Both the position numbers and the translations under genes were made by a program. Shown one piece after another: positions 1-8,641 of a stretch of DNA of 64,000 nt; the stretch's first letter is position 1; the number at the start of each line of letters is the position of its first letter. Source of the DNA: Pseudomonas sp. MWU13-2105. Lineage in GTDB: Bacteria > Pseudomonadota > Gammaproteobacteria > Pseudomonadales > Pseudomonadaceae. The notes beneath the pieces were generated by a model. The model was not told where the DNA came from, did no database searches, and worked only from the letters and a program-made list of their open reading frames with translations. The stretch is from positions 155,675 to 219,674 of the forward strand of contig NZ_JALLIY010000015.1 of assembly GCF_023242315.1 (NCBI RefSeq), given 5' to 3'.

Positions 1-418
1 TGGCCTGCTGGGCTTTCTCGATGTGCGCGGGAATATTGCCCTGTCGCGCCGACTCTTGGGCCTGAAGGATGACGGCAGTGTCCAGCGGCTCGCCGAGCAA
101 CTGGAAATCACCGATCAGTTGGCCAAGAAGCCCCAGGCGCTTTCCGTGGGCCAGCGCCAGCGGGTCAGTTGTGCCCGGGCCCTGGCCCATGGGCCGCGAC
201 TGCTGTTGGCCGATGAACCGACCGCGGCCCTCGATCCGCTGAATGCCGGGCGGGTCATGCAATTGCTGTTGAGCCAGGCCCGGGAGCAAGGTGCCTGTTG
301 CGTTATCGCGACCCACGACGAAGCCCTGGTGCGCGAACTCGGCGTGCCGGTATTGCGCATCGCCTGCCGGCGCGATGGCGACGGTGGTGTCACCGCGACC
401 CTGGAGGTGACGCCATGA
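1..418 (+). CDS. tagT: ABC transporter ATPase TagT, 5'-truncated
   Basis: C-terminal part of an ABC ATPase whose start lies left of the window; the reading frame is open from base 2. The signature motif LSVGQRQRV, the Walker B stretch LLLADEPTAALD and the H-loop VIATHD are all visible, so the catalytic half looks intact. The stop overlaps the next start as ATGA, showing tight coupling to the permease. ATPase, FtsX-type permease, FGE-like protein and glycine-zipper lipoprotein in this order match the TagT-S-R-Q set, which in Pseudomonas aeruginosa acts upstream of the kinase PpkA in post-translational control of the type VI secretion system. The TagT name is inferred from that context; the ATPase alone could be any MacB/LolD-like protein. 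Confidence 0.85.
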   Translation, partial: GLLGFLDVRGNIALSRRLLGLKDDGSVQRLAEQLEITDQLAKKPQALSVGQRQRVSCARALAHGPRLLLADEPTAALDPLNAGRVMQLLLSQAREQGACCVIATHDEALVRELGVPVLRIACRRDGDGGVTATLEVTP

Positions 419-1620
419 CCCGCGCCGTCCTGGTCGCCGGCCTGGCCTGGCAGGATTATCGCCTCGACTGGCGGCTGTCGGCCTGTGCGGTGCTGGCGCT
501 GGTGGCGGTGATCGCGCCGTTGCTGGTGTTGTTCGGTCTCAAGTTCGGCTTGGTCAGCAGCCTGACCGAACGCCTGGAGCGCGACCCGGCGGTGCGCGAG
601 ATCATTCCCCTCGGCGGCGGGCGTTTCAGTGCGGCGTTTATCGCCGGGCTGGGGCAGCGTGAAGATGTCGCCTTTGCCTTGCCGCGGACCCGACAGATCG
701 CCGCGACCGCCGACCTGTCGAGCAGCGCCCAGGGGCCGGTGGTCAATGTGGAAATGCTGCCTACCGCCGATGGCGATCCATTGCTCGGTGCCTTGCCCGC
801 GCCGGTGGGCCTGGCGGCGATGTTGCTCAGCCAGACGGCGGCGGAGAAGCTCGGGGTGAAAGCCGGTGACTGGTTGCAGGTGTCTTTCGGCCGGCAGGTG
901 GCCGGTCGCCTGGAAAGCCGCCACACGCAGATCCAGGTGCAGGCGGTGCTGCCGCTGGAAGCCTTCGAGCGTGATGCGCTGTTCGCCCCGCTGGGCTTGC
1001 TGGAAGCCGCCGAGGACTATCGCGACGGTCGTGGCGTGCCGGTGCTCGGCTGGGCCGGCGAGCCGACGGGCAGCGCCGCGCAGCGGGTCTATCCGGGGTT
1101 TCGCCTGTATGCCCGCGGGCTGACCGATGTCGAGCCGCTGCGGCGCTATTTCGCCGAGCGCAACCTGCTGGTTTCAACCCAGGCCCAGACCATCGCCCAG
1201 GTGCAGTCCCTGAGTCGCAACCTGTCCATTGTGTTCTGGGTGATTGCCAGCCTGGCGCTGGCCGGTGCCTTCGCGGCGATCTTCGCCGGGGCCCTGGCGG
1301 CGGTCGAGCGCAAGCGCCGTGAGTTGTCGGTGTTGCGCTTGCTCGGCCTCGGCACCGCCGCGCTGCTGCTGTTTGTCGTCCTGCAAGCGCTGTATAGCGG
1401 CCTGCTGGCGGCGTTGTTGAGCGGCGCGCTCTACGGCGTGGCCGAGTGGGGCCTGAACCGTTTGTTCGTACAGGCGGCCGGCGAGTACGCCAGTCACCTG
1501 CTGTTGCCGCATTACCTGCTGGCACTTTTCAGCGTGTTGGCGGTCTGTGCTCTGGCTGCCGCCCTGGGGGGCTGGCGCGTGGCGCGGATAGAAGCTTCGG
1601 AAGGAATCAGAGATGTATAA
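415..1620 (+). CDS. tagS: ABC transporter permease TagS (FtsX family)
   Basis: A 401-residue inner-membrane permease. An N-terminal hydrophobic segment (about residues 18-42) is followed by a large periplasmic domain. The FtsX-like region follows with three further membrane segments and the typical cytoplasmic loop VERKRRELSVLRLLG. The ATG at 415 overlaps the tagT stop; the frame extends upstream but that part lies inside tagT. The stop overlaps the tagR start by 8 bases. In P. aeruginosa TagS and TagT form a complex needed for PpkA-dependent activation of H1-T6SS. Naming rests on the four-gene arrangement. Confidence 0.82.
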   Translation: MTRAVLVAGLAWQDYRLDWRLSACAVLALVAVIAPLLVLFGLKFGLVSSLTERLERDPAVREIIPLGGGRFSAAFIAGLGQREDVAFALPRTRQIAATADLSSSAQGPVVNVEMLPTADGDPLLGALPAPVGLAAMLLSQTAAEKLGVKAGDWLQVSFGRQVAGRLESRHTQIQVQAVLPLEAFERDALFAPLGLLEAAEDYRDGRGVPVLGWAGEPTGSAAQRVYPGFRLYARGLTDVEPLRRYFAERNLLVSTQAQTIAQVQSLSRNLSIVFWVIASLALAGAFAAIFAGALAAVERKRRELSVLRLLGLGTAALLLFVVLQALYSGLLAALLSGALYGVAEWGLNRLFVQAAGEYASHLLLPHYLLALFSVLAVCALAAALGGWRVARIEASEGIRDV

Positions 1621-3340
1621 GTTGCGCAGCGCGGCCCTGGCGGTTCTCGTCGCTTCCCTGTGCCTGGGGGCCTGGGCGCGGGCCGATGAGGGCAGCGAGA
1701 AACTCGACAACCCCAAGCCCCTGGCCGATGACATCAGCCTGCCGCTGCCCTGCGAGGGCGAGATGGTCTTTCGCGCGGTCTATGTGCTGGCGCGCGGCAC
1801 CCTCGACGACCGTGAGATCAGCCTTGGCTATCCGTTCAGCGAGGACGAGCCGGGCTACAAGCAGTCGTTTATTTCCGGCTATCGCCGCGACTTTATCAAC
1901 GGTCAGTTCACCCTCAAGGACCTGCCCGGCGCCTGGCAGAAATCCATTGCCCCGACCTTGCCGAAGACCGACGCCGACTCGCCGCTCAAGCCGATGTTCT
2001 ATTTCATCGGCAAGTACCCGGTCACGGCGCGCCAGTACGCCCTGGTGATGGCCCAGGCCCAAGCCCTGGCCAGTGGCGAGCCGGCACCGGCCTGCGATGC
2101 GCCGAGCGGTGTCGCCGGGCGCCTGCCCAAGGTCAAGGTGTCGCGTTTTGATGCCGAGCGGTTCTCGGCGATCTACAGCGCCTGGTTGATGAAATATCAC
2201 CGCGACCTGCTGCCGGTCAGCGGCCGTGGCTCGGCGGCCGAGGACGGCGGTCTGGGCTTTGTCCGCCTGCCCACCGAAGTCGAGTGGGAATTCGCCGCCC
2301 GCGGCGCCCAGGCGGTCAGTCGTCAGGACCTGGAAGGCCGCCTGTTTCCGCGGCGGGCCCCGGGTAGCGACAGCGACGGGCCGCTGTCCGACTATGCGGT
2401 GTTCAACCAGGTGGCGGGCGGTACCGGCCAGGCCGCACGGCTGGTGCCGATCGGCACCAAGTTGCCCAACCCCATCGGGATGTTCGATGTGATCGGCAAC
2501 GCCGCGCAAATGGTCCAGGAGTCGTTCCAGCTGGTGCATGCCGGACGCCGCCAGGGCACCTACGGCGGTTTCGTGGTCAAGGGCGGCAACTACCTGGAAG
2601 GTGAAGGCACGCTGTTTACCGGCATGCGCCGCGAGTATCCGCTGTTCGCCGCCGATGGTACCGAGCAGAGCAACGAGACCACCGGTTTCCGGGTGGCCGT
2701 CGGCGCGCTTTCGGCGCCGCGTTCGCGCTACAAGGAACTGTTCAGCCAATGGCAGCAGGAAGGCCGGCTGGCGTCCCTGACCGACGCCATCGACGATGTC
2801 CAGGACCCGACCAAGCGCCTGGACGGGATCATTTCCGCCAGCACCGACCCGAAGCTGCAGGCCGAGCTGGGGCTGGTCAACGAAGAGCTCAAGCGCAATG
2901 TCTCGTTGATCGCCCGCCAGCGTGAAGAGGCGGCCGGCAACCTGATCCAGTCGGCGGCCCTGGTGGCCGAGACCGTGAATAACTACAACATTCGCCTGAC
3001 CAATCTGAAGAAGAGCCGCCAGCAGGCCATGGATGCCAAGGACGAGGCCGCCGCCAAGCTGTTCGCGCTGGCCATCGAGAACGGTACCAGCGCGCTGGAC
3101 GGCGCGGTGGCGATCTATATCGACAACCTGGCAACCGCCACGCGCTACACCGATGCGGTGATCCAGGCGCAGTTCCAGCGGGTCAAGGAAGAACTCAATC
3201 GCAAGCCCGTGCTCGGCAATAGCCTGGTCGCGCGGGCGACCTTGTTCGTTCGTCATGTCGGGGATTACCGCAAGCAACAGCGGGCCGATCCGGCGGCGAT
3301 ATTGAAAGCGTTACTCGCGTCGACCGCCCAGCAGCCATGA
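1613..3340 (+). CDS. tagR: TagR, periplasmic FGE/sulfatase-modifying-factor-like protein
   Basis: A 575-residue exported protein with a signal peptide (about residues 1-24, ending AWARA). The central region, about residues 120-370, resembles the formylglycine-generating-enzyme (SUMF1) fold: LPTEVEWEFAARG, GMFDVIGNAAQMVQE, KGGNY and TTGFRVAV. The C-terminal 200 residues are strongly helical and charged, probably coiled coil. In P. aeruginosa TagR is a periplasmic regulator that promotes PpkA dimerisation and kinase activity; it is not known to modify sulfatases. The start overlaps the end of tagS, so the genes are co-transcribed. Confidence 0.82.
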   Translation: MYKLRSAALAVLVASLCLGAWARADEGSEKLDNPKPLADDISLPLPCEGEMVFRAVYVLARGTLDDREISLGYPFSEDEPGYKQSFISGYRRDFINGQFTLKDLPGAWQKSIAPTLPKTDADSPLKPMFYFIGKYPVTARQYALVMAQAQALASGEPAPACDAPSGVAGRLPKVKVSRFDAERFSAIYSAWLMKYHRDLLPVSGRGSAAEDGGLGFVRLPTEVEWEFAARGAQAVSRQDLEGRLFPRRAPGSDSDGPLSDYAVFNQVAGGTGQAARLVPIGTKLPNPIGMFDVIGNAAQMVQESFQLVHAGRRQGTYGGFVVKGGNYLEGEGTLFTGMRREYPLFAADGTEQSNETTGFRVAVGALSAPRSRYKELFSQWQQEGRLASLTDAIDDVQDPTKRLDGIISASTDPKLQAELGLVNEELKRNVSLIARQREEAAGNLIQSAALVAETVNNYNIRLTNLKKSRQQAMDAKDEAAAKLFALAIENGTSALDGAVAIYIDNLATATRYTDAVIQAQFQRVKEELNRKPVLGNSLVARATLFVRHVGDYRKQQRADPAAILKALLASTAQQP

Positions 3341-3419
3341 GCGGTCGGTATCCGGCGAGTGTAGAGGGGACTCGGACGGCAGGGTGCCGTACCGGGCAAG
3401 TCAAACCAAAAAAGGGAAC

Positions 3420-4370
3420 ATGAACATGATCTTCTCCAGCAAACCCCTTGTTTCGACCTCCAAGTGCCGTGCCGCGCTGTGGGTTGCCGCCGGATTCAGC
3501 ACCGTGCTGATGGGCGGTTGCGCCACTTCGCCGACCTCGAAAGTCGGCGCGACCACCAAGGTCGAGTACTACCCGACCTGCTACGAGCCGGTGCAGCACC
3601 TGCGTGCGACTGACTCGGACATGACCAAGTCGGTCGCCACTGGCGCGGTGCTCGGGGCGTTGGGCGGTGCCGCCCTTGGCGCGCTGACCGGCGACGACTC
3701 CGCCAAGCGCGGGCGCAATGCCGCCATCGGCGCGGCCGGCGGCGCGCTGGTGGGTGGTGCGGCGGGCTACTACACCGAGAAACAGAAACAGATCACCGAT
3801 GATAACCAGCGCATCGGCTCTTATGCCCAGGACATCAACAAAAGCGCCGCCGACATGGATCGCAACACCGCCTATGCCAAGGCCTCGCAGAGCTGCTACC
3901 AGCGTGAGTTCGCCAGCCTGGTTTCGGCGCGCAAGGCCAAGACCATCGGCGACGCCGAAGGGCGCAAGCGCCTGGCGGAAATCGTCGCCGGCCTGAAAGA
4001 GTCCAATGACCTGATCGTCGCCGTGAACGGGCGCACCGCCGAAGACCTGAACAACTACACCCAGGCTTACGAGAAGGACCTGCAGCAGGTCGGCGTACAG
4101 CGTACCGACGTGGTCACCGTGGCGACCGCCGACACCAACCCGGTGGTCGCGCCGACCACCGGCAAGGGCAAGAAGGTGAAAGTGGCGAAGAAGGCGGCGT
4201 TGCCGACCGTGCCTAAAGAAGCGGTGGCCACCGAGAGGACTATCCAGGACGCCAACGCCAAGAAAGCCGCGAGCCAGGACGTGGCCACCAGCGGCCAGTC
4301 CCAGGTCAACAGCATGTGCAAGAACCCGGACCTGGGCGACTGGGCACCGGTTCCTTGCCCTAACGCGTGA
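3420..4370 (+). CDS. tagQ: TagQ, outer-membrane lipoprotein with glycine zipper
   Basis: A 316-residue lipoprotein. The N terminus has a basic head, a hydrophobic stretch and the lipobox LMGGC, so the Cys is predicted to be acylated. A glycine-zipper segment follows (GAVLGALGGAALGALTG, then AAIGAAGGALVGGAAGYY), then a helical region and a Lys/Ala-rich tail. TagQ in P. aeruginosa is an outer-membrane lipoprotein that localises TagR. The ATG at 3420 is chosen because the signal peptide begins there; an in-frame ATG at 3426 is possible. It is the last gene of the tag operon and is followed by a strong hairpin at 4409-4452. Confidence 0.78.
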   Translation: MNMIFSSKPLVSTSKCRAALWVAAGFSTVLMGGCATSPTSKVGATTKVEYYPTCYEPVQHLRATDSDMTKSVATGAVLGALGGAALGALTGDDSAKRGRNAAIGAAGGALVGGAAGYYTEKQKQITDDNQRIGSYAQDINKSAADMDRNTAYAKASQSCYQREFASLVSARKAKTIGDAEGRKRLAEIVAGLKESNDLIVAVNGRTAEDLNNYTQAYEKDLQQVGVQRTDVVTVATADTNPVVAPTTGKGKKVKVAKKAALPTVPKEAVATERTIQDANAKKAASQDVATSGQSQVNSMCKNPDLGDWAPVPCPNA

Positions 4371-4408
4371 TGGGCGGATCGTCTGACAATTTGTTGGTAT
4401 AAGCGTTA

Positions 4409-4452
4409 AACGCCAGCCGATCTCCTGGGTAAAGCGGGAGATCGGTGGCGTT
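4409..4452 (+). terminator. Strong hairpin after tagQ
   Basis: Arms of 17 and 16 bases beginning AACGCC and ending GGCGTT pair with one bulged base around an 11-base loop. There is no long T run after it, so it is either a weak intrinsic terminator or an RNA-stabilising 3' stem for the tag operon mRNA. Confidence 0.55.
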
Positions 4453-4510
4453 CTTCAGGTAAAGCGCTACACTGCGCCGGCTGTTTATCTTTTCTGCCGA
4501 GGCTGTGTGC

Positions 4511-4888
4511 ATGAAATTTCGCTTTCTTCTCTGGGCAATGGGCCTGTTGATGGCTCGGGCCAGCCGCAATAACCCCGCATTCCAGCAGCAACTGGCCGAC
4601 AAGGCCCTGGTGTTCCAGCTGCAGACCCTGGACGGTAAGGTGGCGCGTCACTTCATCGTCAAGGATCAGCGCATCGGCAGTCGATCCGGGGTGTATCCGG
4701 AGCCGGCGTTTGCCATTGCGTTCAAGGATGCCGCCTATGGCTTCGCCACGTTGCAGGCGAAGAACAAGCAACTGGCGTTCATGACGGGGATTCAGGACAA
4801 GTCGATCCAGATCAAGGGCAATCCGGCGCTGGTGATGTGGTTCCAGGGCTTGATGAAGTACCTCAAACCGCGGAAGAAGAAGGCCTGA
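4511..4888 (+). CDS. Small conserved protein, SCP2-like fold suspected
   Basis: A 125-residue protein with a short hydrophobic N terminus and a basic C terminus (KYLKPRKKKA). The pattern of short strands, the segment AFKDAAYGFATL and the ending IKGNPALVMWFQGLMKYL recall sterol-carrier-protein-2-like lipid-binding domains, but no catalytic motif is visible. Such small proteins are common in Pseudomonas and sometimes carry uninformative names. The ATG at 4511 is preferred to a GTG two codons upstream. It stands alone between the tag operon and a REP element. Function is unknown; the fold guess is weak. Confidence 0.6.
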   Translation: MKFRFLLWAMGLLMARASRNNPAFQQQLADKALVFQLQTLDGKVARHFIVKDQRIGSRSGVYPEPAFAIAFKDAAYGFATLQAKNKQLAFMTGIQDKSIQIKGNPALVMWFQGLMKYLKPRKKKA

Positions 4889-4921
4889 AGTTTTATATTG
4901 CAGGGTTTGCTGCGGGGGCAG

Positions 4922-5056
4922 TTGTGGCGAGCGGGCTTGCCCGCGTTCGGCTGCGCAGCAGCCGCAAAACCATGATCCCCGTTATTTCTGATACACCGCG
5001 ATTGCAGGGTTTGGGGGCGCTTCGCGCCCCAGCGCGGGCAAGCCCGCTCGCCACAA
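4922..5056. repeat. REP doublet (REPIN), type A
   Basis: Two REP sequences in inverted orientation, TTGTGGCGAGCGGGCTTGCC at the left and its complement at the right, flank about 90 bases holding two smaller hairpins (including GGGGGCGCTTCGCGCCCC). It lies between convergent genes. The same type recurs at 13060-13205. Such elements are mobilised by RAYT transposases; none is in this window. Confidence 0.85.
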
Positions 5057-5081
5057 GGGGAGTACTGTCCACCGAGGGGGC

Positions 5082-6482
5082 TCAGCCCTGGCTGAACTGC
5101 GAAGCCAGTTCGCGCAACAGCACTTCAGCTTCCAGCACCTTGTTCACCACGTCATCGGCCTTGTCGCGGGTCAGCCCCAGGCGTTCAAGCAAGGCATCCG
5201 GGATCTCTTCGTCCGGGCCCGAGCCGATATTGCGGCTGCGCAGCAGGCGCACGGCCAGGCACACCAAGTTCGGATAGGCGGCATAGTCGCCGTCGTAGCT
5301 CGGGTCGTGCTGGAAGCGCAGCGCGGTGGACAGCTCATCCGGCATATCCCAGTAGCGCATCAACCAGGCACCGATCTGCTCGCGGCTGATACCCAGCAAA
5401 TGCTGCTCGATATAGCTGTGGCACAGGTGTGGGTTGACCTCCAGGTGTCGGCAGATCAGCGAGAAATGCGGCGGGAAGACGTGGGCCAGGAGCAGGTAGC
5501 CGAAGTTGTGCAGCAACCCGGCGAGGTAGGTCAGGCCGGCTTCCGGGCGCTGGGCACGCGGCATGGCACGGGTCAGGCCTTCGATCACCGCGGCGGTGTA
5601 GATCGATTGCTGCCAGTAAGGCGTGCTGTGTTGCGGGTGGTCCTTGGGCAGGCTCAGGGTCTTGCCCAGGGCCAGGCCCAGCGCCAGGTTGATCACCAGG
5701 TCGAAACCGAGCACGCGGACAATCGCGTCTTCCACCGAACGAATCTTGCCCGGCGAGGCGTAGTAGGGCGACGCCGCCCAACTCACCACCTGGGCCGCCA
5801 GCGACGGGTCGGTTTCGACCACGCCGGTGATGTCGTCGATGGTCGCGTCGGGGTCGACCCGCAGCTTGATGATCTTCTGTGCGGTTTCCGCCAGCGGCGG
5901 AATCTCGATGGTCGCTTCCAGGCGCTGCTGGATCCGCCGCGCGGTGAAGGCTTGCACGGCCTGGGTGATTTCCTCGCGGTCATCGTGCGGGCGGTCGAGG
6001 TTGGGGCGGATATCGACCACCGGCTCGCCGAAACTGGCGGCGCTGGCTTTGCTCAGCATGCCCTTGAAATCGTCGCTGGAAATTTCCAGCAGCAGCCCGG
6101 CTTCGCCGGAATCGATCAGCAGGTTCGGTTCGCGCAGCAGTTGCTCTTCGTACAGGCACGGCGAACTGGTCAACCCCGGCAAGCCCGGCAGCAGGTGCAG
6201 GCTGTGTTTGCCGAGCATGCGTTCCATGCGTTCGGTGGGCACCGCTGTCAGGCGCCGGCCAGTCAGTTCGGTCAGGCGATTGAGGTCGAGCAACTGGTCC
6301 TGGGGAAACAGGACCATGAGTGCGCCGACTGCATCGTCGAGCAGCACGGCCTGGACCTTGCGCGCGGCCGGCAGACCAGGATGGTCGAGGACCTCGCTAT
6401 AGCGGATGGCGAGCTTGTCGAGCAGCAGCCGGACCACAGACGGGGTGTGCGGGGTTGCATCGATGAGGGCAACTTCTGTCAT
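5082..6482 (-). CDS. HDOD-domain protein with N-terminal YbaK-like domain
   Basis: A 466-residue cytoplasmic protein. Residues 1-150 resemble the YbaK/aminoacyl-tRNA-deacylase fold (for example VQAVLLDDAVGALMVLFP). About residues 185-400 form an HDOD domain, recognisable by IEIPPLAETAQKIIKL, DPSLAAQVVSWAAS, VEDAIVRVLGFDLVINLAL and YLAGLLHNFGYLLLAH. HDOD domains are usually signalling modules without the full HD metal-binding set. The gene is upstream of nothing obvious and follows recG in the same direction after about 80 bases. Its signal and output are unknown. Confidence 0.8.
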   Translation of the reverse strand: MTEVALIDATPHTPSVVRLLLDKLAIRYSEVLDHPGLPAARKVQAVLLDDAVGALMVLFPQDQLLDLNRLTELTGRRLTAVPTERMERMLGKHSLHLLPGLPGLTSSPCLYEEQLLREPNLLIDSGEAGLLLEISSDDFKGMLSKASAASFGEPVVDIRPNLDRPHDDREEITQAVQAFTARRIQQRLEATIEIPPLAETAQKIIKLRVDPDATIDDITGVVETDPSLAAQVVSWAASPYYASPGKIRSVEDAIVRVLGFDLVINLALGLALGKTLSLPKDHPQHSTPYWQQSIYTAAVIEGLTRAMPRAQRPEAGLTYLAGLLHNFGYLLLAHVFPPHFSLICRHLEVNPHLCHSYIEQHLLGISREQIGAWLMRYWDMPDELSTALRFQHDPSYDGDYAAYPNLVCLAVRLLRSRNIGSGPDEEIPDALLERLGLTRDKADDVVNKVLEAEVLLRELASQFSQG

Positions 6483-6560
6483 GGTCTGTATCCGGGTTCC
6501 TACAATTTTCCCAGTATAACCAGCTTGGCCATCCTAATGGTCTGTAAACTGTGAGGTCTA

Positions 6561-8636
6561 TCACACTTGGCCGTATTGCTGGCCGTGGCGCAGCCAGCGT
6601 TCGAGCAACGGGCTGACATGTTGCGGCCAGCGTGCCATCAGGGCTTGCGCGGCATCGCGGACCGCCGGCAGCAGATCGGCGTCGCGCATCAGGTCGGCGA
6701 CCTTGAATTGCAGGAGCCCGGTCTGCCGGGTGCCGAGCATTTCCCCCGGGCCGCGCAGCTCCAGGTCCTTCTCGGCGATGATGAAGCCGTCGTTGGTCTC
6801 GCGCATGATGCCCAGGCGTTGGCGACCGATCTGTGACAGCGGCGGATGGTAGAGCAGCACGCAGTGGCTGGCGGCGCTGCCGCGGCCGACCCGCCCGCGT
6901 AGCTGGTGCAGTTGCGCCAGGCCCAGGCGCTCGGGGTTTTCGATGATCATCAGGCTGGCGTTGGGCACGTCGACGCCGACTTCGATCACCGTGGTCGCCA
7001 CCAGCAGTTGCAGGCCGCCGGCTTTGAATTCGGCCATCACCGCCGCCTTTTCCGCCGCTTTCATGCGTCCGTGGATCAGCCCGACGCGCAGTTCGCCGAG
7101 GGCCGCGGTGAGTTCCTCGAAGGTGGTTTCGGCGGCCTGGCAGGTGAGCTCTTCGGATTCTTCGATCAGCGTGCAGACCCAATAGGCCTGGCGGCCTTCG
7201 GCGCAGGCGGCGCGCACCCGTTCCACCACTTCGAAGCGCCGGCTGTCGGTCACCAGCACGGTGTTCACCGGGGTCCGGCCCGGTGGTAGCTCGTCGAGGA
7301 TCGAGGTGTCGAGGTCGGCGTAGGCGCTCATGGCCAGGGTTCGCGGGATCGGCGTGGCGGTCATGATCAGTTGGTGCGGGCACATCCGCCCGCCGACGCC
7401 TTTCTGGCGCAGGGCCAGGCGCTGCTGGACGCCGAAGCGGTGCTGTTCGTCGATGATCACCAGGGCCAGGTTCTTGAATTGCACTTCATCCTGGAACAGT
7501 GCGTGGGTGCCGACCACCATCGGCGTGCCAGCGGCAATTTGCTCCAGCGCGGCGACGCGGGCCTTGCCCTTGAGCTTCCCGGCCAGCCAGGCGGTTTCGA
7601 TGCCCAGCGGCGCGAGCCAGCGCTGAAAGTTGAGGAAGTGCTGTTCGGCTAGGATCTCGGTCGGCGCCATCAGCGCCACCTGGTAACCCGCTTCCAGTGC
7701 CTGCAAGGCGGCCAGGGCGGCGACCACGGTCTTGCCGGCGCCGACGTCGCCCTGGATCAGCCGCAGCATCGGCTCCGGCTGGCTGAGGTCGTAGGCCACC
7801 TCGTTGCCGACCCGTTGCTGGGCGCCGGTCGGCGGGAAACCGAGGTTGGCGAGAAACTGCCCGGGCAAGCGTTGCGCTTTCGGCAGGGCTGGCGCGCGCA
7901 GCGCCCGCAGGCTTTCGCGCAGGCGTTGTTGGGACAGCTGGTGGGTGAGCAGTTCTTCGAAGGCCAGGCGGTGCTGGGCCCAGTGGTGACCGAGGGCGAG
8001 TTCGTCGACATCGGCATCGGCGGGCGGTTGGTGCAGGTAGCGAATGGCTTCGTCCAGCGGCGCCAGTTGGTAGTCGCGGGCCAGTTCCTGTGGCAGCCAG
8101 TCCGGCAGGCTGCGTGGGCCGAGCATTGCCAGGCTTTGCAGGCAGAGCTGGCGCAGGCGCTGCTGGGTCAGGCCTTCGGTCAACGGGTAGATCGGTGTCA
8201 GGGTGGTGTCCACCGGCGGTGGTTCGTCGCCGCTGATGGCGCGGTATTCCGGGTGGTAGATTTCCAGGCCGGAGGCACCGGGACGGGCTTCACCGTAGCA
8301 GCGCACGTGGGTGCCGCGCTTGAGGCCATCCTTTTGCGCGGTGCTGAAATGGTAGAAGCGCAGGCTCAGGCTACCGCTGCCGTCGTTGATGCGCACCAAC
8401 AGGCTGCGGCGCTTGCCCATGACCACGTCGGCGCCGCTTACCACGCCTTCGACCACGGCGTCCTGGCCCGGGCGCAGGGCGCCGATGGGCACCACCCGGG
8501 TACGGTCCTGATAGCGCAGGGGCAGGTGGAACAGCACGTCCTGGAGATTCTCCAGGCCGACCTTGGCCAGCTTCTCGGCCATGGCCGCGCCGACGCCCTT
8601 GAGCGCCGTGACCGACACTTGCGACAGTTCAGTCAC
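6561..8636 (-). CDS. recG: ATP-dependent DNA helicase RecG
   Basis: A 691-residue helicase that remodels stalled replication forks and branch-migrates Holliday junctions. An N-terminal helix-hairpin-helix and wedge (VTALKGVGAAMAEKLAKVGL) is followed by the OB-fold, then two RecA-like domains with Walker A GDVGAGKT, the DEQH box (VIIDEQHRFG), motif III TATPIPRTL and motif VI QLRGRVGRG. The GTG at 8636 is chosen because it gives the family start VTELSQ and the usual length; the frame runs on upstream into oxyR. It starts 5 bases after the oxyR stop, so the two are probably co-transcribed. Confidence 0.96.
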   Translation of the reverse strand: MTELSQVSVTALKGVGAAMAEKLAKVGLENLQDVLFHLPLRYQDRTRVVPIGALRPGQDAVVEGVVSGADVVMGKRRSLLVRINDGSGSLSLRFYHFSTAQKDGLKRGTHVRCYGEARPGASGLEIYHPEYRAISGDEPPPVDTTLTPIYPLTEGLTQQRLRQLCLQSLAMLGPRSLPDWLPQELARDYQLAPLDEAIRYLHQPPADADVDELALGHHWAQHRLAFEELLTHQLSQQRLRESLRALRAPALPKAQRLPGQFLANLGFPPTGAQQRVGNEVAYDLSQPEPMLRLIQGDVGAGKTVVAALAALQALEAGYQVALMAPTEILAEQHFLNFQRWLAPLGIETAWLAGKLKGKARVAALEQIAAGTPMVVGTHALFQDEVQFKNLALVIIDEQHRFGVQQRLALRQKGVGGRMCPHQLIMTATPIPRTLAMSAYADLDTSILDELPPGRTPVNTVLVTDSRRFEVVERVRAACAEGRQAYWVCTLIEESEELTCQAAETTFEELTAALGELRVGLIHGRMKAAEKAAVMAEFKAGGLQLLVATTVIEVGVDVPNASLMIIENPERLGLAQLHQLRGRVGRGSAASHCVLLYHPPLSQIGRQRLGIMRETNDGFIIAEKDLELRGPGEMLGTRQTGLLQFKVADLMRDADLLPAVRDAAQALMARWPQHVSPLLERWLRHGQQYGQV

Positions 8637-8641
8637 GTCGC

